Shown piece by piece: positions 51,536 to 62,969 of a stretch of 64,000 nt of DNA (the stretch's first letter is position 1; each line of letters starts with the position of its first letter). This stretch comes from Homoserinibacter sp. YIM 151385 (lineage in GTDB: Bacteria; Actinomycetota; Actinomycetes; Actinomycetales; Microbacteriaceae). The notes under the pieces are model-generated. The model was not told the origin of the DNA, did no database searches, and was given only the letters and a program-made list of their open reading frames with translations. The stretch covers positions 496,001 to 560,000 of the forward strand of contig NZ_CP115175.1 in NCBI RefSeq assembly GCF_027912415.1, written 5' to 3'. The position numbers and the translations under genes were made by a program.

Positions 51536-52552
51536 TCAGTCCTCGTCCGAGCGCGCCCCGAAGACGATCTCGTCCCAGCTCGGCATCGACGCGCGCCCCT
51601 TGCGGCTGCGGCCGCTCATGCTCGTGACCGGGCTGCCGGGAGCCGCATCGCCCGCGGGCGGGGCCGCCGGCTCCTCGTCGCGCGGGTCGCCGAGGCCGTC
51701 GAGCGGGACGTCGACGAGTCGGATCGCCCCGGAGGGGTGCTCTGCGCGAGGGTCGTGATCCGCGAACTCCTCGGGGGTGGCGACCTCGCGCTCGCCACGG
51801 CGGCGTCGAAGCGCCTCGAGCAGGTCCGCGGTCTGGTTCATGTCCGCCTCGGTCTGGCGGCCGAAGGGGACCGGCTCGAGGAGCGGACCCGTCTCCGGGG
51901 TGTCGTCGACCGCGAAGGCGCCGCTGTCGAAGCGGCGCGACGCCTCCGACTCCGAGCTCGGCACGGCGCGGAGCCGGGGGATGAGGCTCTGCGGCATGTC
52001 GCCCTGCTGCGAGAGCTGGACCGCCTCCTGGTCGAGCGGCGACAGCGCTCGCTTGCGCGGCTCGAAGCTCCAGCGGGCGGAGCGCTCGACCGTCTCGGCG
52101 GTGAAGCCGAGCGCGACGACCCAGCCGCCCGCGGCCTCCTTCCAGGCCGACCATGACTCCTCGCTCGCGCCGGCGTCGGCCAGGCGCTGACGGATGACCG
52201 AGCCGAAGCTCGCGCCGTCGGCGGCGGGATCCGTGTCGCCCGCGGTGTGCACGCGCACGTTGAGCGCGGACTCGATGACGTACTCGCGCTCGGCCACGAC
52301 GGGGCCCTCGAACCGCTGCACGTACTCCAGCGAGGCGCCGGTCACCTTGGCGACCTCCTCCGCCGACATGCCCGCGCGGATGTGCGCCTGCACCTCGCGC
52401 GGCGCGATGCGCTTCTCGCCGGCTGCGCTCGGGAGCGCCTGGCGCACCCGGTTCTGCAGCGTCTCGTCGACCGCGACGCGGTATCGCGCGCCGTCGCTCG
52501 ACCCGAGCACGAGCGAGCCGTCCTCGATCCCGATGACCTTGAGCTCCTGCAT
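51536..52552 (-). CDS. sepH: Septation protein SepH (DUF3071)
   Basis: A 338-residue cell-division protein. The N-terminal DUF3071 domain begins M-Q-E-L-K-V-I-G-I-E-D. A helix-turn-helix follows: M-S-A-E-E-V-A-K-V-T-G-A-S-L-E-Y-V-Q-R-F (about 61-80), then A-E-R-E-Y-V. The C-terminal half is disordered and ends P-S-W-D-E-I-V-F-G, the conserved tail. In Streptomyces and Mycobacterium SepH binds FtsZ and promotes its assembly. It converges with the phosphodiesterase gene (7 bp between stops) and diverges from DUF4193. Confidence 0.92.
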   Translation of the reverse strand: MQELKVIGIEDGSLVLGSSDGARYRVAVDETLQNRVRQALPSAAGEKRIAPREVQAHIRAGMSAEEVAKVTGASLEYVQRFEGPVVAEREYVIESALNVRVHTAGDTDPAADGASFGSVIRQRLADAGASEESWSAWKEAAGGWVVALGFTAETVERSARWSFEPRKRALSPLDQEAVQLSQQGDMPQSLIPRLRAVPSSESEASRRFDSGAFAVDDTPETGPLLEPVPFGRQTEADMNQTADLLEALRRRRGEREVATPEEFADHDPRAEHPSGAIRLVDVPLDGLGDPRDEEPAAPPAGDAAPGSPVTSMSGRSRKGRASMPSWDEIVFGARSDED

Positions 52553-52755
52553 GTCGACTCGACCTCCAGAGATTGCGGAATCCCGCGGTCAGGATGCCAC
52601 GATCCGTCGCCGGAACCGGGGAATAACACGGGCGCGCCGCGAGTTCCAGATCGGGCGCACTGCACCTGTCGGAAACGGTTTGCGAATCGTTCCACGATCG
52701 TGCAGACTGTCGCCGCCGTCTCAGGCTGGACGGCGTTCCTCGTGAATGGATGGGC

Positions 52756-53049
52756 ATGGCAACCGACTACGACGCACCGCGCAAGACCGACGAGGACACG
52801 GAGTCGATCCAGGCCCTGCAGGAGCGCGTCCCGGACAAGATGTCCGGTGTGGTCGACGTCGAGGACGCCGACAACCCGGGGAGCTACGAGCTCGCCGGCC
52901 AGGACCTCGCCGACGTCGATCTCGACGTCGTCGTCCTCCCGCCCCAGGCGGACGAGTTCACCTGCATGAACTGCTTCCTCGTGAAGCACCGCTCGCAGAT
53001 CGACCACGAGTCCAAGCTCGGTCCGATCTGCCACGAGTGCGCGGCCTGA
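52756..53049 (+). CDS. DUF4193 protein (four-cysteine)
   Basis: A 97-residue acidic protein beginning M-A-T-D-Y-D-A-P-R-K-T-D and carrying F-T-C-M-N-C-F-L-V and I-C-H-E-C-A-A, a four-cysteine zinc site. Conserved in actinobacteria near dut; function unknown. An in-frame ATG at 52750 is possible, but family members start MATDYD. A candidate promoter TTGCGA (52680) - 17 nt - CAGACT lies in the 203-bp gap shared with sepH. Confidence 0.9.
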   Translation: MATDYDAPRKTDEDTESIQALQERVPDKMSGVVDVEDADNPGSYELAGQDLADVDLDVVVLPPQADEFTCMNCFLVKHRSQIDHESKLGPICHECAA

Positions 53050-53059
53050 GCGCCGGCGC

Positions 53060-53842
53060 CTAACGTGAGCCGCGGCGCCTCGCGCGCGGCGTGAGCAGGA
53101 GTGCCGCCACCGCGCCGGCGACGAGCCCGCCGAGGTGTCCCGCGATCGAGATCCCGGGCACCGCGAAGGTGAGCACGAGGTTGGCGACGATGACGGGCAG
53201 GACGGCGCCCGCCGAGCGGCCGAGCCGCCGCAGCACGACGACGAGCGCCGCGAAGAGCCCGAAGATGGCGCCGGAGGCACCCGCGGTGAGTGCGGTCGTG
53301 CCGCTCAGCACGACCGCGATGCTGCCGCCGAGGCCGCCGAGCAGATACAGCAGCAGGAAGCGCGTGCGACCGAGCGCCGCCTCGAGCGGGCGGCCGGCGA
53401 ACGAGAGGGCGAGCATGTTCATGCCGAGGTGGATCGCGCCGTAGTGCAGGAACATGCTGGTGAGGGGGCGCCACCAGCCGCCCTCGGCGACCGAGGCGGC
53501 GTCGAGCGCACCCCACAGGTGGAGCGGGGTCACCCCGCCGAGCAGCACCGAGCGAAGGTCGAGCCCCGCCGCCAGGCCGCTCGCGGCGGCGAGGACCGCG
53601 ACGACCGTGTTCGCGCCGATGAGCGAGAACGTCACGACGCCGCGCCCGCCGTCGCCCGCGGCGCCGAGCCGCTCGGACGCGGGCCGCGGATCGGCGCCCT
53701 GCATCGCCGCGCATTCGGGGCAGCGCCATCCCTCCGGCGTCTCGCGGAGGCAGCGCGCGCACATGGGGCGGCCGCAGCGGCCGCAGGCGCCGGTCGCCGC
53801 GTCGAAGGGGTGACGCGCACAGTGGGCGACCGGAGCGGTCAT
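53060..53842 (-). CDS. Rhomboid-family intramembrane protease with N-terminal Cys-rich domain
   Basis: A 260-residue protein. Residues 8-44 hold seven Cys (C8, C20, C23, C28, C31, C41, C44) and His, a B-box-like zinc domain. Six transmembrane helices follow, with the catalytic serine S190 in G-A-S-G-A-I-F-G and histidine H236 in A-G-H-L-G-G; H-L-G-M-N-M is on helix 2. Substrate unknown. It overlaps DUF3093 by 4 nt (ATGA). Confidence 0.92.
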   Translation of the reverse strand: MTAPVAHCARHPFDAATGACGRCGRPMCARCLRETPEGWRCPECAAMQGADPRPASERLGAAGDGGRGVVTFSLIGANTVVAVLAAASGLAAGLDLRSVLLGGVTPLHLWGALDAASVAEGGWWRPLTSMFLHYGAIHLGMNMLALSFAGRPLEAALGRTRFLLLYLLGGLGGSIAVVLSGTTALTAGASGAIFGLFAALVVVLRRLGRSAGAVLPVIVANLVLTFAVPGISIAGHLGGLVAGAVAALLLTPRARRRGSR

Positions 53843-54297
53843 CCCCGGCTCGTCGCCTCGGCCGTCGCGGCCTCGATCGCGGCGACGAGCTCCTCGGGCC
53901 GCCGCGTGGAGACGAGCCAGTACGGCGTCGGATCGCCGGGATCGTCGATGCCGATGCGGACGACCGGGCCGATCCAGCCGCGGATGAGCAGCCAGGCGCG
54001 CGCATCGAGTCGCTGCCCCCGCTCGAGCACCGCCTCGCGCCCCTCGAAGGCGGTCGCGTCCGAGACGAGCTCGAGGGGGATGCTCGCGCGGCCGGCGCGC
54101 AGCACGCCGTCCGCGACCTCGATCCGGGGCGTGCCCGCGATCAGCAGCACGACGATCGCGGTGTAGAGGCCGATCGCGACGACGACGCCGACGAGCGGCT
54201 GGATCACGAGGAAGACGAGCAGGCTCGCCGGGATCACGAGCGCGGTGGCGAGGAAGACCCAGACGGCGGGCCGGAGCCGCTCGCGGAATGCAGGCAT
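53839..54297 (-). CDS. DUF3093 membrane protein
   Basis: A 152-residue protein with two N-terminal helices (about 12-60) and a soluble domain I-E-V-A-D-G-V-L-R-A-G-R-A-S-I-P, ending P-Y-W-L-V-S-T-R-R-P-E-E-L. It matches DUF3093, which is divergent from dut in actinobacteria. Start at 54297 (MPAF) or 54306 (MGAM). Function unknown. Confidence 0.87.
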   Translation of the reverse strand: MPAFRERLRPAVWVFLATALVIPASLLVFLVIQPLVGVVVAIGLYTAIVVLLIAGTPRIEVADGVLRAGRASIPLELVSDATAFEGREAVLERGQRLDARAWLLIRGWIGPVVRIGIDDPGDPTPYWLVSTRRPEELVAAIEAATAEATSRG

Positions 54298-54321
54298 GGC
54301 ACCCATTCGATCACGAACCGG

Positions 54322-54327
54322 TAGCCT
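54322..54327 (+). promoter_or_regulatory. -10 box, leaderless promoter of dut
   Basis: TAGCCT with a 7-nt spacer (CGACGTC) to the GTG at 54335. Confidence 0.55.
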
Positions 54328-54334
54328 CGACGTC

Positions 54335-54787
54335 GTGACCGACCCCGTCGAGGTGCTCATCCTTGCGCCGAGCATCCCCGAGTACGCCCATCCGGGCGAC
54401 GCGGGCGCCGACCTGACCTCGACCGAGGCGCTCGTGCTCGAACCCGGGCGGCGCGCGCTCGTCGGCACCGGCGTCTCGATCGCCCTGCCCGACGGCCATG
54501 TCGCCTTCGTCGTCCCGCGCAGCGGCCTCGCCGCGAAGCACGGCATCACGATCGTGAACAGCCCGGGGACGGTGGATGCCGGCTACCGCGGCGAGATCAA
54601 GGTCACCCTGCTCAACACCGATCCCGACGAGTCCTACTCGATCGGGGTCGGCGACCGCATCGCGCAGCTCATCGTCATGCCGGTGAGCCGCGCCCGATTC
54701 GTGCCCGTCGAGCGCCTCCCCGGCAGCCATCGCGGCGAGGGCGGCTTCGGCTCCACCGGGTACGCCGACACGTCAGGAGTGCAGTGA
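54335..54787 (+). CDS. dut: dUTP diphosphatase
   Basis: A 150-residue trimeric dUTPase keeping uracil out of DNA and making dUMP. All five motifs are present: H-P-G-D-A-G-A-D-L, P-R-S-G-L-A-A-K-H-G-I, G-T-V-D-A-G-Y-R-G-E-I-K-V, I-G-V-G-D-R-I-A-Q-L-I and R-G-E-G-G-F-G-S-T-G. GTG 54335 is chosen by the -10 box and by homology; the upstream frame lacks a good start. DUF3710 overlaps its stop (GTGA). Confidence 0.96.
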   Translation: MTDPVEVLILAPSIPEYAHPGDAGADLTSTEALVLEPGRRALVGTGVSIALPDGHVAFVVPRSGLAAKHGITIVNSPGTVDAGYRGEIKVTLLNTDPDESYSIGVGDRIAQLIVMPVSRARFVPVERLPGSHRGEGGFGSTGYADTSGVQ

Positions 54788-55431
54788 GCGACACATCGAT
54801 CGAGCCGACCGGCTCGGAGGACCAGCCCCTCGACCCCGAGAAGTCGGCCCCGGAGGACCGGGACACGGCAGGACCGCTCGACGAGTCCGAGGCGAACCCG
54901 GTCCGGCCCTACGTCGACCTCGGCGGCGTGAAGATCGTCCCGCGCCCCGAGCTCGGCCTGCGCCTCGAGGTCGAGGAGGGCTCGAAGCGCGTCGTCGCGG
55001 TCGCGCTCGACTTCGCCGAGTCGACGCTCCAGGTGCAGCCCTTCGCGGCGCCGCGCACGAGCGGGCTGTGGCACGAGATCCGCTCGCAGATCGGCGATCA
55101 GATCGCGAAGCAGGGCGGGCGGGTCCAGCACCTCGACGGCCCGCTCGGCCCCGAGCTGCGCGCCGAGATCCCGGCGCCGGCCGGCTCCGAGCCCGGCGGC
55201 GTCCGCATCGCCCGCTTCATCGGCGTCGACGGCCCGCGCTGGTTCCTCCGCGGCGTCATCAGCGGCAAGGCGGCCGTGGATGCGTCGGCGGCCGCGCAGG
55301 TCGAGGAGCTCTTCCGGAGCATCGTCGTCGTGCGCGGCGGGACCCCGATGCCCCCGCGCGATCTCATCCCGCTCCAGGTGCCGCAGGGCGTCCAGGGGCA
55401 GCAGGGCCAGAGCGGCGCGCAGAGCGTCTGA
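54784..55431 (+). CDS. DUF3710 protein
   Basis: A 215-residue protein. The acidic N-terminus is followed by the DUF3710 domain: R-P-Y-V-D-L-G-G-V-K-I, F-A-A-P-R-T-S-G-L-W and G-P-R-W-F-L-R-G-V-I-S-G. It is always between dut and DUF3159 in actinobacteria; function unknown. The last 20 residues are Gln/Gly-rich. Overlaps dut by 4 nt and DUF3159 by 1 nt. Confidence 0.92.
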   Translation: MSDTSIEPTGSEDQPLDPEKSAPEDRDTAGPLDESEANPVRPYVDLGGVKIVPRPELGLRLEVEEGSKRVVAVALDFAESTLQVQPFAAPRTSGLWHEIRSQIGDQIAKQGGRVQHLDGPLGPELRAEIPAPAGSEPGGVRIARFIGVDGPRWFLRGVISGKAAVDASAAAQVEELFRSIVVVRGGTPMPPRDLIPLQVPQGVQGQQGQSGAQSV

Positions 55432-56189
55432 TGGCGGACGACGCGGATCGGGCGGCGCGGCCCGCCGAGGGGGAGGGCGCCCCCGATCGCGAGCCGGAGA
55501 CCTTCTCGGAGGCGCTGGCGGTCGCGGCACGGCGCTCCGGCCTCGGCAGCGTGACCCCGGGGGAGGCGCCGAGCGCCCGTGCCCTGCTCGGCGCGATGGG
55601 CGGCGTGCGCGGTCTCGTGGAGTCGATCCTCCCGGGCCTGGGGTTCCTCGTGGTCTTCACGGCGACGCAGGAGCTCCTGCCTTCCGTGCTCGCGCCGCTC
55701 GCGGTCGCCGTGGTCTTCGTGGTCGCCCGGCTCGTGCAGCGCCAGCCGGTCACGACGGCCCTCGCGGGCGTGCTCGGCGTCGGCATCTCGGCGGCGCTCG
55801 CGCTCATCAGCGGCCGCGCCGAGAACAACTTCGTGCCTGGCTTCTTCATCAACGCCGGGACGGCGAGCGTCATGGTCGTGAGCATCGCCGTGCGCTGGCC
55901 GCTCGTCGGGCTCATCGTCGGCTATCTCACGGGCCAGCCGACCGAGTGGCGGGAGGACCGCGCGAAGCTCCGGGTCGCCGTCATCGCGACCTCGCTCTGG
56001 GCCGCGCTGTCCGCCCTCCGGCTCGCGGTGCAGCTCCCGCTCTGGGCGCTCGAGCAGACGCAGGCCCTCGCCGCGACGAAGCTCGTGATGGGCGTGCCGC
56101 TCTACGCGGGCCTGCTCTGGGTGACCTGGCTCCTCGTCCGCACGGCCTGGACGCCTCGGAACGACGGCGAGCCCGCCTCCGGCGTGTAA
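55431..56189 (+). CDS. DUF3159 membrane protein
   Basis: A 252-residue membrane protein with six or seven helices after an acidic N-terminus. Family motifs: [19 protein letters not shown] and [12 protein letters not shown]. Function unknown. ATG overlaps the DUF3710 stop by one base. A palindrome lies 3 nt after its stop. Confidence 0.92.
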   Translation: MADDADRAARPAEGEGAPDREPETFSEALAVAARRSGLGSVTPGEAPSARALLGAMGGVRGLVESILPGLGFLVVFTATQELLPSVLAPLAVAVVFVVARLVQRQPVTTALAGVLGVGISAALALISGRAENNFVPGFFINAGTASVMVVSIAVRWPLVGLIVGYLTGQPTEWREDRAKLRVAVIATSLWAALSALRLAVQLPLWALEQTQALAATKLVMGVPLYAGLLWVTWLLVRTAWTPRNDGEPASGV

Positions 56190-56191
56190 AC

Positions 56192-56209
56192 TATCTCGAT
56201 GTCGAGATA
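56192..56209. promoter_or_regulatory. Perfect palindrome upstream of aconitase
   Basis: TATCTCGA-TG-TCGAGATA: 8-bp perfect arms, A/T-containing ends in a very GC-rich region, 117 bp before the acnA start. It looks like a dimeric repressor operator (MarR/TetR style). It does not match the Corynebacterium AcnR site CAGNACNNNCGTACTG. Confidence 0.6.
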
Positions 56210-56251
56210 ACTCCGCCGCTCCGCGGCGGGCGGACCATCCTCCGCGAGGCT

Positions 56252-56257
56252 TAGGCT
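56252..56257 (+). promoter_or_regulatory. Candidate -10 box of acnA
   Basis: TAGGCT gives a start near 56264 and a leader of about 62 nt. It overlaps the small inverted repeat AGGC-TT-GCCT (56253-56262). Confidence 0.45.
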
Positions 56258-56325
56258 TGCCTTGCTGGACGAGCGCGAGGGCGCGTGGACAGGATGGTCC
56301 CCAAGAGCACGAGGGAGACGGCACC

Positions 56326-59142
56326 GTGTCGCAGATCAACAGCTTCCAGTCCAAGTCCACGCTCAGCGTGACGGGCACCGAGTACGAGGTGTACCGGATC
56401 GACCAGGTCCCCGGCTTCGAGAAGCTGCCGTTCAGCCTCAAGGTCCTCCTCGAGAACCTGCTCCGCACCGAGGACGGCGCGAACGTCACGAAGGCGCAGA
56501 TCGAGGCGCTCGGAAGCTGGGTCCCCGAGGCGGACCCCGACACCGAGATCCAGTTCTCCCCGGCCCGCGTCGTCATGCAGGACTTCACCGGCGTGCCCTG
56601 CATCGTCGACCTCGCGACGATGCGCGAGGCCATGGCGGAGCTCGGCGGCGACCCGACGAGGATCAACCCGCTCTCGCCGGCCGAGATGGTCATCGACCAC
56701 TCCGTCATCGCCGACCTCTTCGGCAGCGAGAACGCCCTCGAGCGCAACGTCGAGCTCGAGTACGAGCGCAACGGCGAGCGGTACCAGTTCCTCCGCTGGG
56801 GCCAGACGGCCTTCGACGACTTCAAGGTCGTCCCGCCGGGCACGGGCATCGTGCACCAGGTGAACATCGAGCACCTCGCCAAGGTGACCTACTCGCGCAG
56901 CGTCGACGGCGTCCTCCGCGCCTACCCCGACACCTGCGTCGGCACCGACTCGCACACGACGATGGTCAACGGGCTCGGCGTGCTCGGCTGGGGCGTCGGC
57001 GGCATCGAGGCGGAGGCGGCCATGCTCGGCCAGCCCGTCTCGATGCTCATCCCGAAGGTCGTCGGCTTCAAGCTCACCGGCGCGATCCCGACGGGCGTCA
57101 CCGCGACCGACGTCGTCCTCACGATCACCGAGATGCTGCGGGGGCACGGCGTCGTCGGCAAGTTCGTCGAGTTCTACGGCGAGGGCGTCGGGCAGGTGCC
57201 CCTCGCGAACCGCGCCACGATCGGCAACATGAGCCCCGAGTTCGGCTCCACCGCGGCGATGTTCCCGATCGACGACGTCACCCTCGACTACCTGCGCCTC
57301 ACCGGCCGGAGCGCCGAGCAGGTCGCGCTGGTCGAGGAGTACTCGAAGCTCCAGACGCTGTGGCACGACCCCTCGAACGAGGCGAGCTACTCGGAGTACC
57401 TCGAGCTCGACCTCGCGACCGTCGTCCCGTCGATCGCCGGGCCGAAGCGCCCGCAGGACCGCATCGAGCTGAGCGCCGCGAAGGGCCAGTTCGAGGTCGA
57501 CCTCGCGAACTACACCGACACCGACCACACGATGGTGGACGCCGCCGTCGAGGCCACCTTCCCGGCCTCCGACCCGGTCGGCTTCACGGCCGAGGACGAG
57601 GACTCGGCGCACGCCCACTCGCACAGCCACACCAGCCACGCGCCCGCCCGCGTCACGAAGCCGACGAAGGTCGCGCTCGGCGACGGCACCGAGTTCACGA
57701 TCGACCACGGCGCGGTCGCGATCGCGGCGATCACCTCGTGCACGAACACCTCGAACCCGAGCGTCATGCTCGCGGCCGGCCTCCTCGCGCGCAACGCCGC
57801 GAAGAAGGGCCTCAAGGCCAAGCCCTGGGTCAAGACCACGCTCGCGCCCGGGTCCAAGGTCGTCACCGACTACTACGAGAAGGCGGGCCTCACGGCGGAC
57901 CTCGAGGCGCTCGGCTTCTACACCGTCGGCTACGGCTGCACGACTTGCATCGGCAACTCGGGCCCGCTGCTCGACGAGATCTCGACCGCCGTCAACGACA
58001 GCGACCTCGCCGTGACGGCCGTTCTGTCCGGCAACCGCAACTTCGAGGGCCGCATCAACCCCGACGTGAAGATGAACTACCTCGCGTCGCCGCCGCTCGT
58101 CATCGCCTACGCGCTCGCGGGCTCCATGAACTTCGACTTCGAGACCGATGCGCTCGGCACCGACGACGAGGGCAACGATGTCTACCTCAAGGACATCTGG
58201 CCGGACTCCGCCGAGGTCCAGGCGACGATCGACTCCTCGATCGACTCCGACATGTTCGACACGCAGTACGCGAGCGTCTTCGAGGGCGACGAGCGCTGGC
58301 GCACGCTCCCGACGCCCGAGGGCTCGACCTTCGAGTGGAGCGAGGCCTCGACCTACGTCCGCAAGCCCCCGTACTTCGAGGGCCTCACGCTCGAGCTGAC
58401 GCCCGTGACCGACATCCAGGGCGCGCGCGTCCTCGCGAAGCTCGGCGACTCGGTCACGACCGACCACATCAGCCCCGCGGGGTCCATCAAGGCGGACACC
58501 CCGGCCGGCCGCTACCTCACGGAGCACGGCGTCGAGCGCAAGGACTTCAACTCCTACGGCTCGCGTCGCGGCAACCACGAGGTCATGATCCGCGGGACCT
58601 TCGGCAACATCCGCCTCCGCAACCAGCTCCTCGACAACGTCGAGGGCAGCTACACGCGCGACTTCACGACGGCCGAGGGCGAGCAGAGCTTCATCTACGA
58701 CGCGAGCTCCAACTACCAGGCGGCGGGCACCCCGCTCGTCGTGCTCGGCGGCAAGGAGTACGGCTCGGGCTCGAGCCGCGACTGGGCCGCGAAGGGCACC
58801 AGCCTCCTCGGGGTCAAGGCGGTCATCACCGAGAGCTTCGAGCGCATCCACCGCTCCAACCTCATCGGCATGGGCGTGGTCCCGCTGCAGTTCCCCGCGG
58901 GGGAGTCGGCCGACAGCCTCGGGCTCGACGGCACGGAGGTCTTCTCGATCACCGGCATCGAGGAGCTCAACGAGGGCCGCACGCCCAAGACCGTCCACGT
59001 CACGGCCGAGCCGAGCGAGCACTCGCCGGCCGGGAAGTCCGTGGTCGAGTTCGACGCGGTCGTCCGCATCGACACCCCGGGCGAGGCGGACTACTACCGC
59101 AACGGCGGCATCCTCCAGTACGTCCTCCGCAGCCTGGTCTGA
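56326..59142 (+). CDS. acnA: Aconitate hydratase A
   Basis: A 938-residue [4Fe-4S] enzyme interconverting citrate and isocitrate. Cluster cysteines occur in T-S-C-T-N-T-S-N-P and [10 protein letters not shown]. The swivel domain has [10 protein letters not shown] and [14 protein letters not shown]. An acidic, His-rich insert ([10 protein letters not shown], near residues 425-440) precedes the cluster region and is unusual. GTG 56326 has GAGGGAG 8 nt upstream. Confidence 0.96.
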   Translation: MSQINSFQSKSTLSVTGTEYEVYRIDQVPGFEKLPFSLKVLLENLLRTEDGANVTKAQIEALGSWVPEADPDTEIQFSPARVVMQDFTGVPCIVDLATMREAMAELGGDPTRINPLSPAEMVIDHSVIADLFGSENALERNVELEYERNGERYQFLRWGQTAFDDFKVVPPGTGIVHQVNIEHLAKVTYSRSVDGVLRAYPDTCVGTDSHTTMVNGLGVLGWGVGGIEAEAAMLGQPVSMLIPKVVGFKLTGAIPTGVTATDVVLTITEMLRGHGVVGKFVEFYGEGVGQVPLANRATIGNMSPEFGSTAAMFPIDDVTLDYLRLTGRSAEQVALVEEYSKLQTLWHDPSNEASYSEYLELDLATVVPSIAGPKRPQDRIELSAAKGQFEVDLANYTDTDHTMVDAAVEATFPASDPVGFTAEDEDSAHAHSHSHTSHAPARVTKPTKVALGDGTEFTIDHGAVAIAAITSCTNTSNPSVMLAAGLLARNAAKKGLKAKPWVKTTLAPGSKVVTDYYEKAGLTADLEALGFYTVGYGCTTCIGNSGPLLDEISTAVNDSDLAVTAVLSGNRNFEGRINPDVKMNYLASPPLVIAYALAGSMNFDFETDALGTDDEGNDVYLKDIWPDSAEVQATIDSSIDSDMFDTQYASVFEGDERWRTLPTPEGSTFEWSEASTYVRKPPYFEGLTLELTPVTDIQGARVLAKLGDSVTTDHISPAGSIKADTPAGRYLTEHGVERKDFNSYGSRRGNHEVMIRGTFGNIRLRNQLLDNVEGSYTRDFTTAEGEQSFIYDASSNYQAAGTPLVVLGGKEYGSGSSRDWAAKGTSLLGVKAVITESFERIHRSNLIGMGVVPLQFPAGESADSLGLDGTEVFSITGIEELNEGRTPKTVHVTAEPSEHSPAGKSVVEFDAVVRIDTPGEADYYRNGGILQYVLRSLV

Positions 59143-59158
59143 TCGGGCGCGCGCTCGC

Positions 59159-59206
59159 GAAGCGCCGTTCGTCGCGCGGCTGATGCCGCTCGGCGCACGG
59201 CGCTTC
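59159..59206 (+). terminator. Terminator-like hairpin after acnA
   Basis: GAAGCGCCGT (59159-59168) pairs with ACGGCGCTTC (59197-59206). An inner stem GCGGC-TGAT-GCCGC (59176-59189) sits in the loop. No T-run, as elsewhere in this genome. Confidence 0.55.
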
Positions 59207-59274
59207 CGTGCGTGCGGGGCCGCTTCCTACGCTTCGAGGGACCCCGCAACGACGCGAGCGAACAGGAGTGCGCG

Positions 59275-61554
<2,280 letters not shown>

Positions 61555-61557
61555 GGG

Positions 61558-61758
61558 ATGCCGGGGCCGGGTGCGGTGCGCCGCGCGCTGCGCGCGATCC
61601 GCTGGTACGTCGCCGGCGTGATGGGCGAGACCGCCTATCGCGACTACGTCGCGCACCTGGCCTCCGCGCATCCCGGGCAGGCGCCGCCGAGCGAGCGCGA
61701 GTTCTGGGCGGAGCGGCATCGCGCCCAGGAGCTCGCGCCCGGCGGCCGGTGCTGCTGA
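61558..61758 (+). CDS. YbdD/YjiX small protein (CstA partner)
   Basis: A 66-residue protein: I-R-W-Y-V-A-G-V-M-G-E-T-A-Y-R-D-Y-V-A-H, then P-S-E-R-E-F-W-A-E-R-H-R. YbdD-type proteins are required for activity of CstA-like transporters in Escherichia coli. It starts 4 nt after the cstA stop and ends with a Cys pair. Confidence 0.92.
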   Translation: MPGPGAVRRALRAIRWYVAGVMGETAYRDYVAHLASAHPGQAPPSEREFWAERHRAQELAPGGRCC

Positions 61759-61766
61759 GCCGCCGA

Positions 61767-61772
61767 TAGGCT
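61767..61772 (+). promoter_or_regulatory. -10 box, leaderless promoter of the LytS-type kinase gene
   Basis: TAGGCT with a 6-nt spacer (CGGCGC) to the ATG at 61779. Confidence 0.55.
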
Positions 61773-61778
61773 CGGCGC

Positions 61779-62969
61779 ATGGCCGAGCCGACCGTCGTCG
61801 CCGCGCTCCTCGGGGCGCTCGTCGGCGCCGCCCTCGCGCTGCTCGGCGTGCTGTTGCGCAGCTACGCGCGCGGCTCGCGCCAGCTCGGGACGGACGCCGA
61901 GCACGCGCGCCACCGCACGCTGCACCTCGCGGCAAGCGCCGCCGGCCACCTCCGCGACGGGCTCGCCGGCGCGGGTGCGCCCCGTGCCGCCCGGGAGCTC
62001 CGCGCGCTGCTGGGCTGCGAGGCGCTGGCGCTCGTCGACCACTCGGGCGAGATCGTCCAGGATGCGGCCGGCGGGCGCCCCGCCGAGCAGGAGGCGCTCC
62101 GCGCCGTCGCGCGTGACGCCTCCGAGACCGGCCGGACCGTGATCCGCGCGCTCGGCGACGGCCGCTCGCCGCAGCTCGTCGCCGTGCCGCTCTCGGCGGG
62201 CACGCAGGCTGCCGGAGCCCTGGTCGCGGTCGCGCAGGAGGCGCGCGCGCCGCTCGTGCGCGCCTCCGGCGAGGTCGCGGCGTGGGTCTCCGCGCAGCTC
62301 GGCCTCGCCGAGCTCGAGCACTCGCGCGCGGCCCTCGCGGAGTCGGAGCTCCGAGCGCTGCGCGCGCAGATCAGCCCGCACTTCATCTACAACGCGCTCA
62401 ACGCGATCGCCTCGACCATCACCCGCGACCCGGCGGCCGCCCGCGAGCTCGTGCTCGAGTTCGCCGACTTCACCCGCTACTCGTTCCGGCGGCAGGGGGA
62501 GTACACGACGCTCGCCGAGGAGCTGCGCAGCATCCACGCCTACCTTCAGCTGGAGCGCGCCCGCTTCGGCGACCGCCTGCAGGTGACCCTGCGCATCGCA
62601 CCCGAGACGCTCTCGACCGTGATCCCGTTCCTCAGCCTCCAGCCGCTCGTCGAGAACGCCGTCCGCCACGGGCTCGAGGCGCAGGAGCGCGGCGGCCGCA
62701 TCACCGTCACGGCGGAGGAGGCCGGGTCGCTCGTGCGCATCGCGGTCGAGGACGACGGCGCCGGCTCCGACCCCGCGGTCCTCGAGCGCGTGCTCGCCGG
62801 GGCGGGGGAGGGCGACGGCGAGCACGTCGGGCTCCGCAACGTCGACCGCCGGCTGCGGCGCAGCTACGGCGCCCGGCACGGGCTCGTCGTCGACACGGGT
62901 CCCGGCGCGGGCACCCTCGTGCGACTCGAGGTCCCGCGGTCGCAGCCCGGACACGAGGCCCTCGCATGA
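61779..62969 (+). CDS. LytS/BtsS-like sensor histidine kinase
   Basis: A 396-residue kinase with one N-terminal helix (5-27), a GAF-like sensor (about 45-175) and a His_kinase/HATPase pair. The phospho-acceptor is H201 in Q-I-S-P-H-F-I-Y-N-A-L-N. The ATP site has L-V-E-N-A-V-R-H-G and G-L-R-N-V-D-R-R-L. It lacks the multi-helix 5TM sensor of E. coli BtsS/LytS. Response regulator overlaps by 4 nt (ATGA). Neighbours suggest it senses a carboxylate (pyruvate/acetate), an inference. Confidence 0.93.
   Translation: MAEPTVVAALLGALVGAALALLGVLLRSYARGSRQLGTDAEHARHRTLHLAASAAGHLRDGLAGAGAPRAARELRALLGCEALALVDHSGEIVQDAAGGRPAEQEALRAVARDASETGRTVIRALGDGRSPQLVAVPLSAGTQAAGALVAVAQEARAPLVRASGEVAAWVSAQLGLAELEHSRAALAESELRALRAQISPHFIYNALNAIASTITRDPAAARELVLEFADFTRYSFRRQGEYTTLAEELRSIHAYLQLERARFGDRLQVTLRIAPETLSTVIPFLSLQPLVENAVRHGLEAQERGGRITVTAEEAGSLVRIAVEDDGAGSDPAVLERVLAGAGEGDGEHVGLRNVDRRLRRSYGARHGLVVDTGPGAGTLVRLEVPRSQPGHEALA

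Noticed and set aside
56241-56265. DtxR/IdeR iron box in TTAGGCTTGCCTTG before acnA
   Set aside because: Too many mismatches to the 19-bp consensus; explained better as a TAGGCT -10 box with a short inverted repeat.
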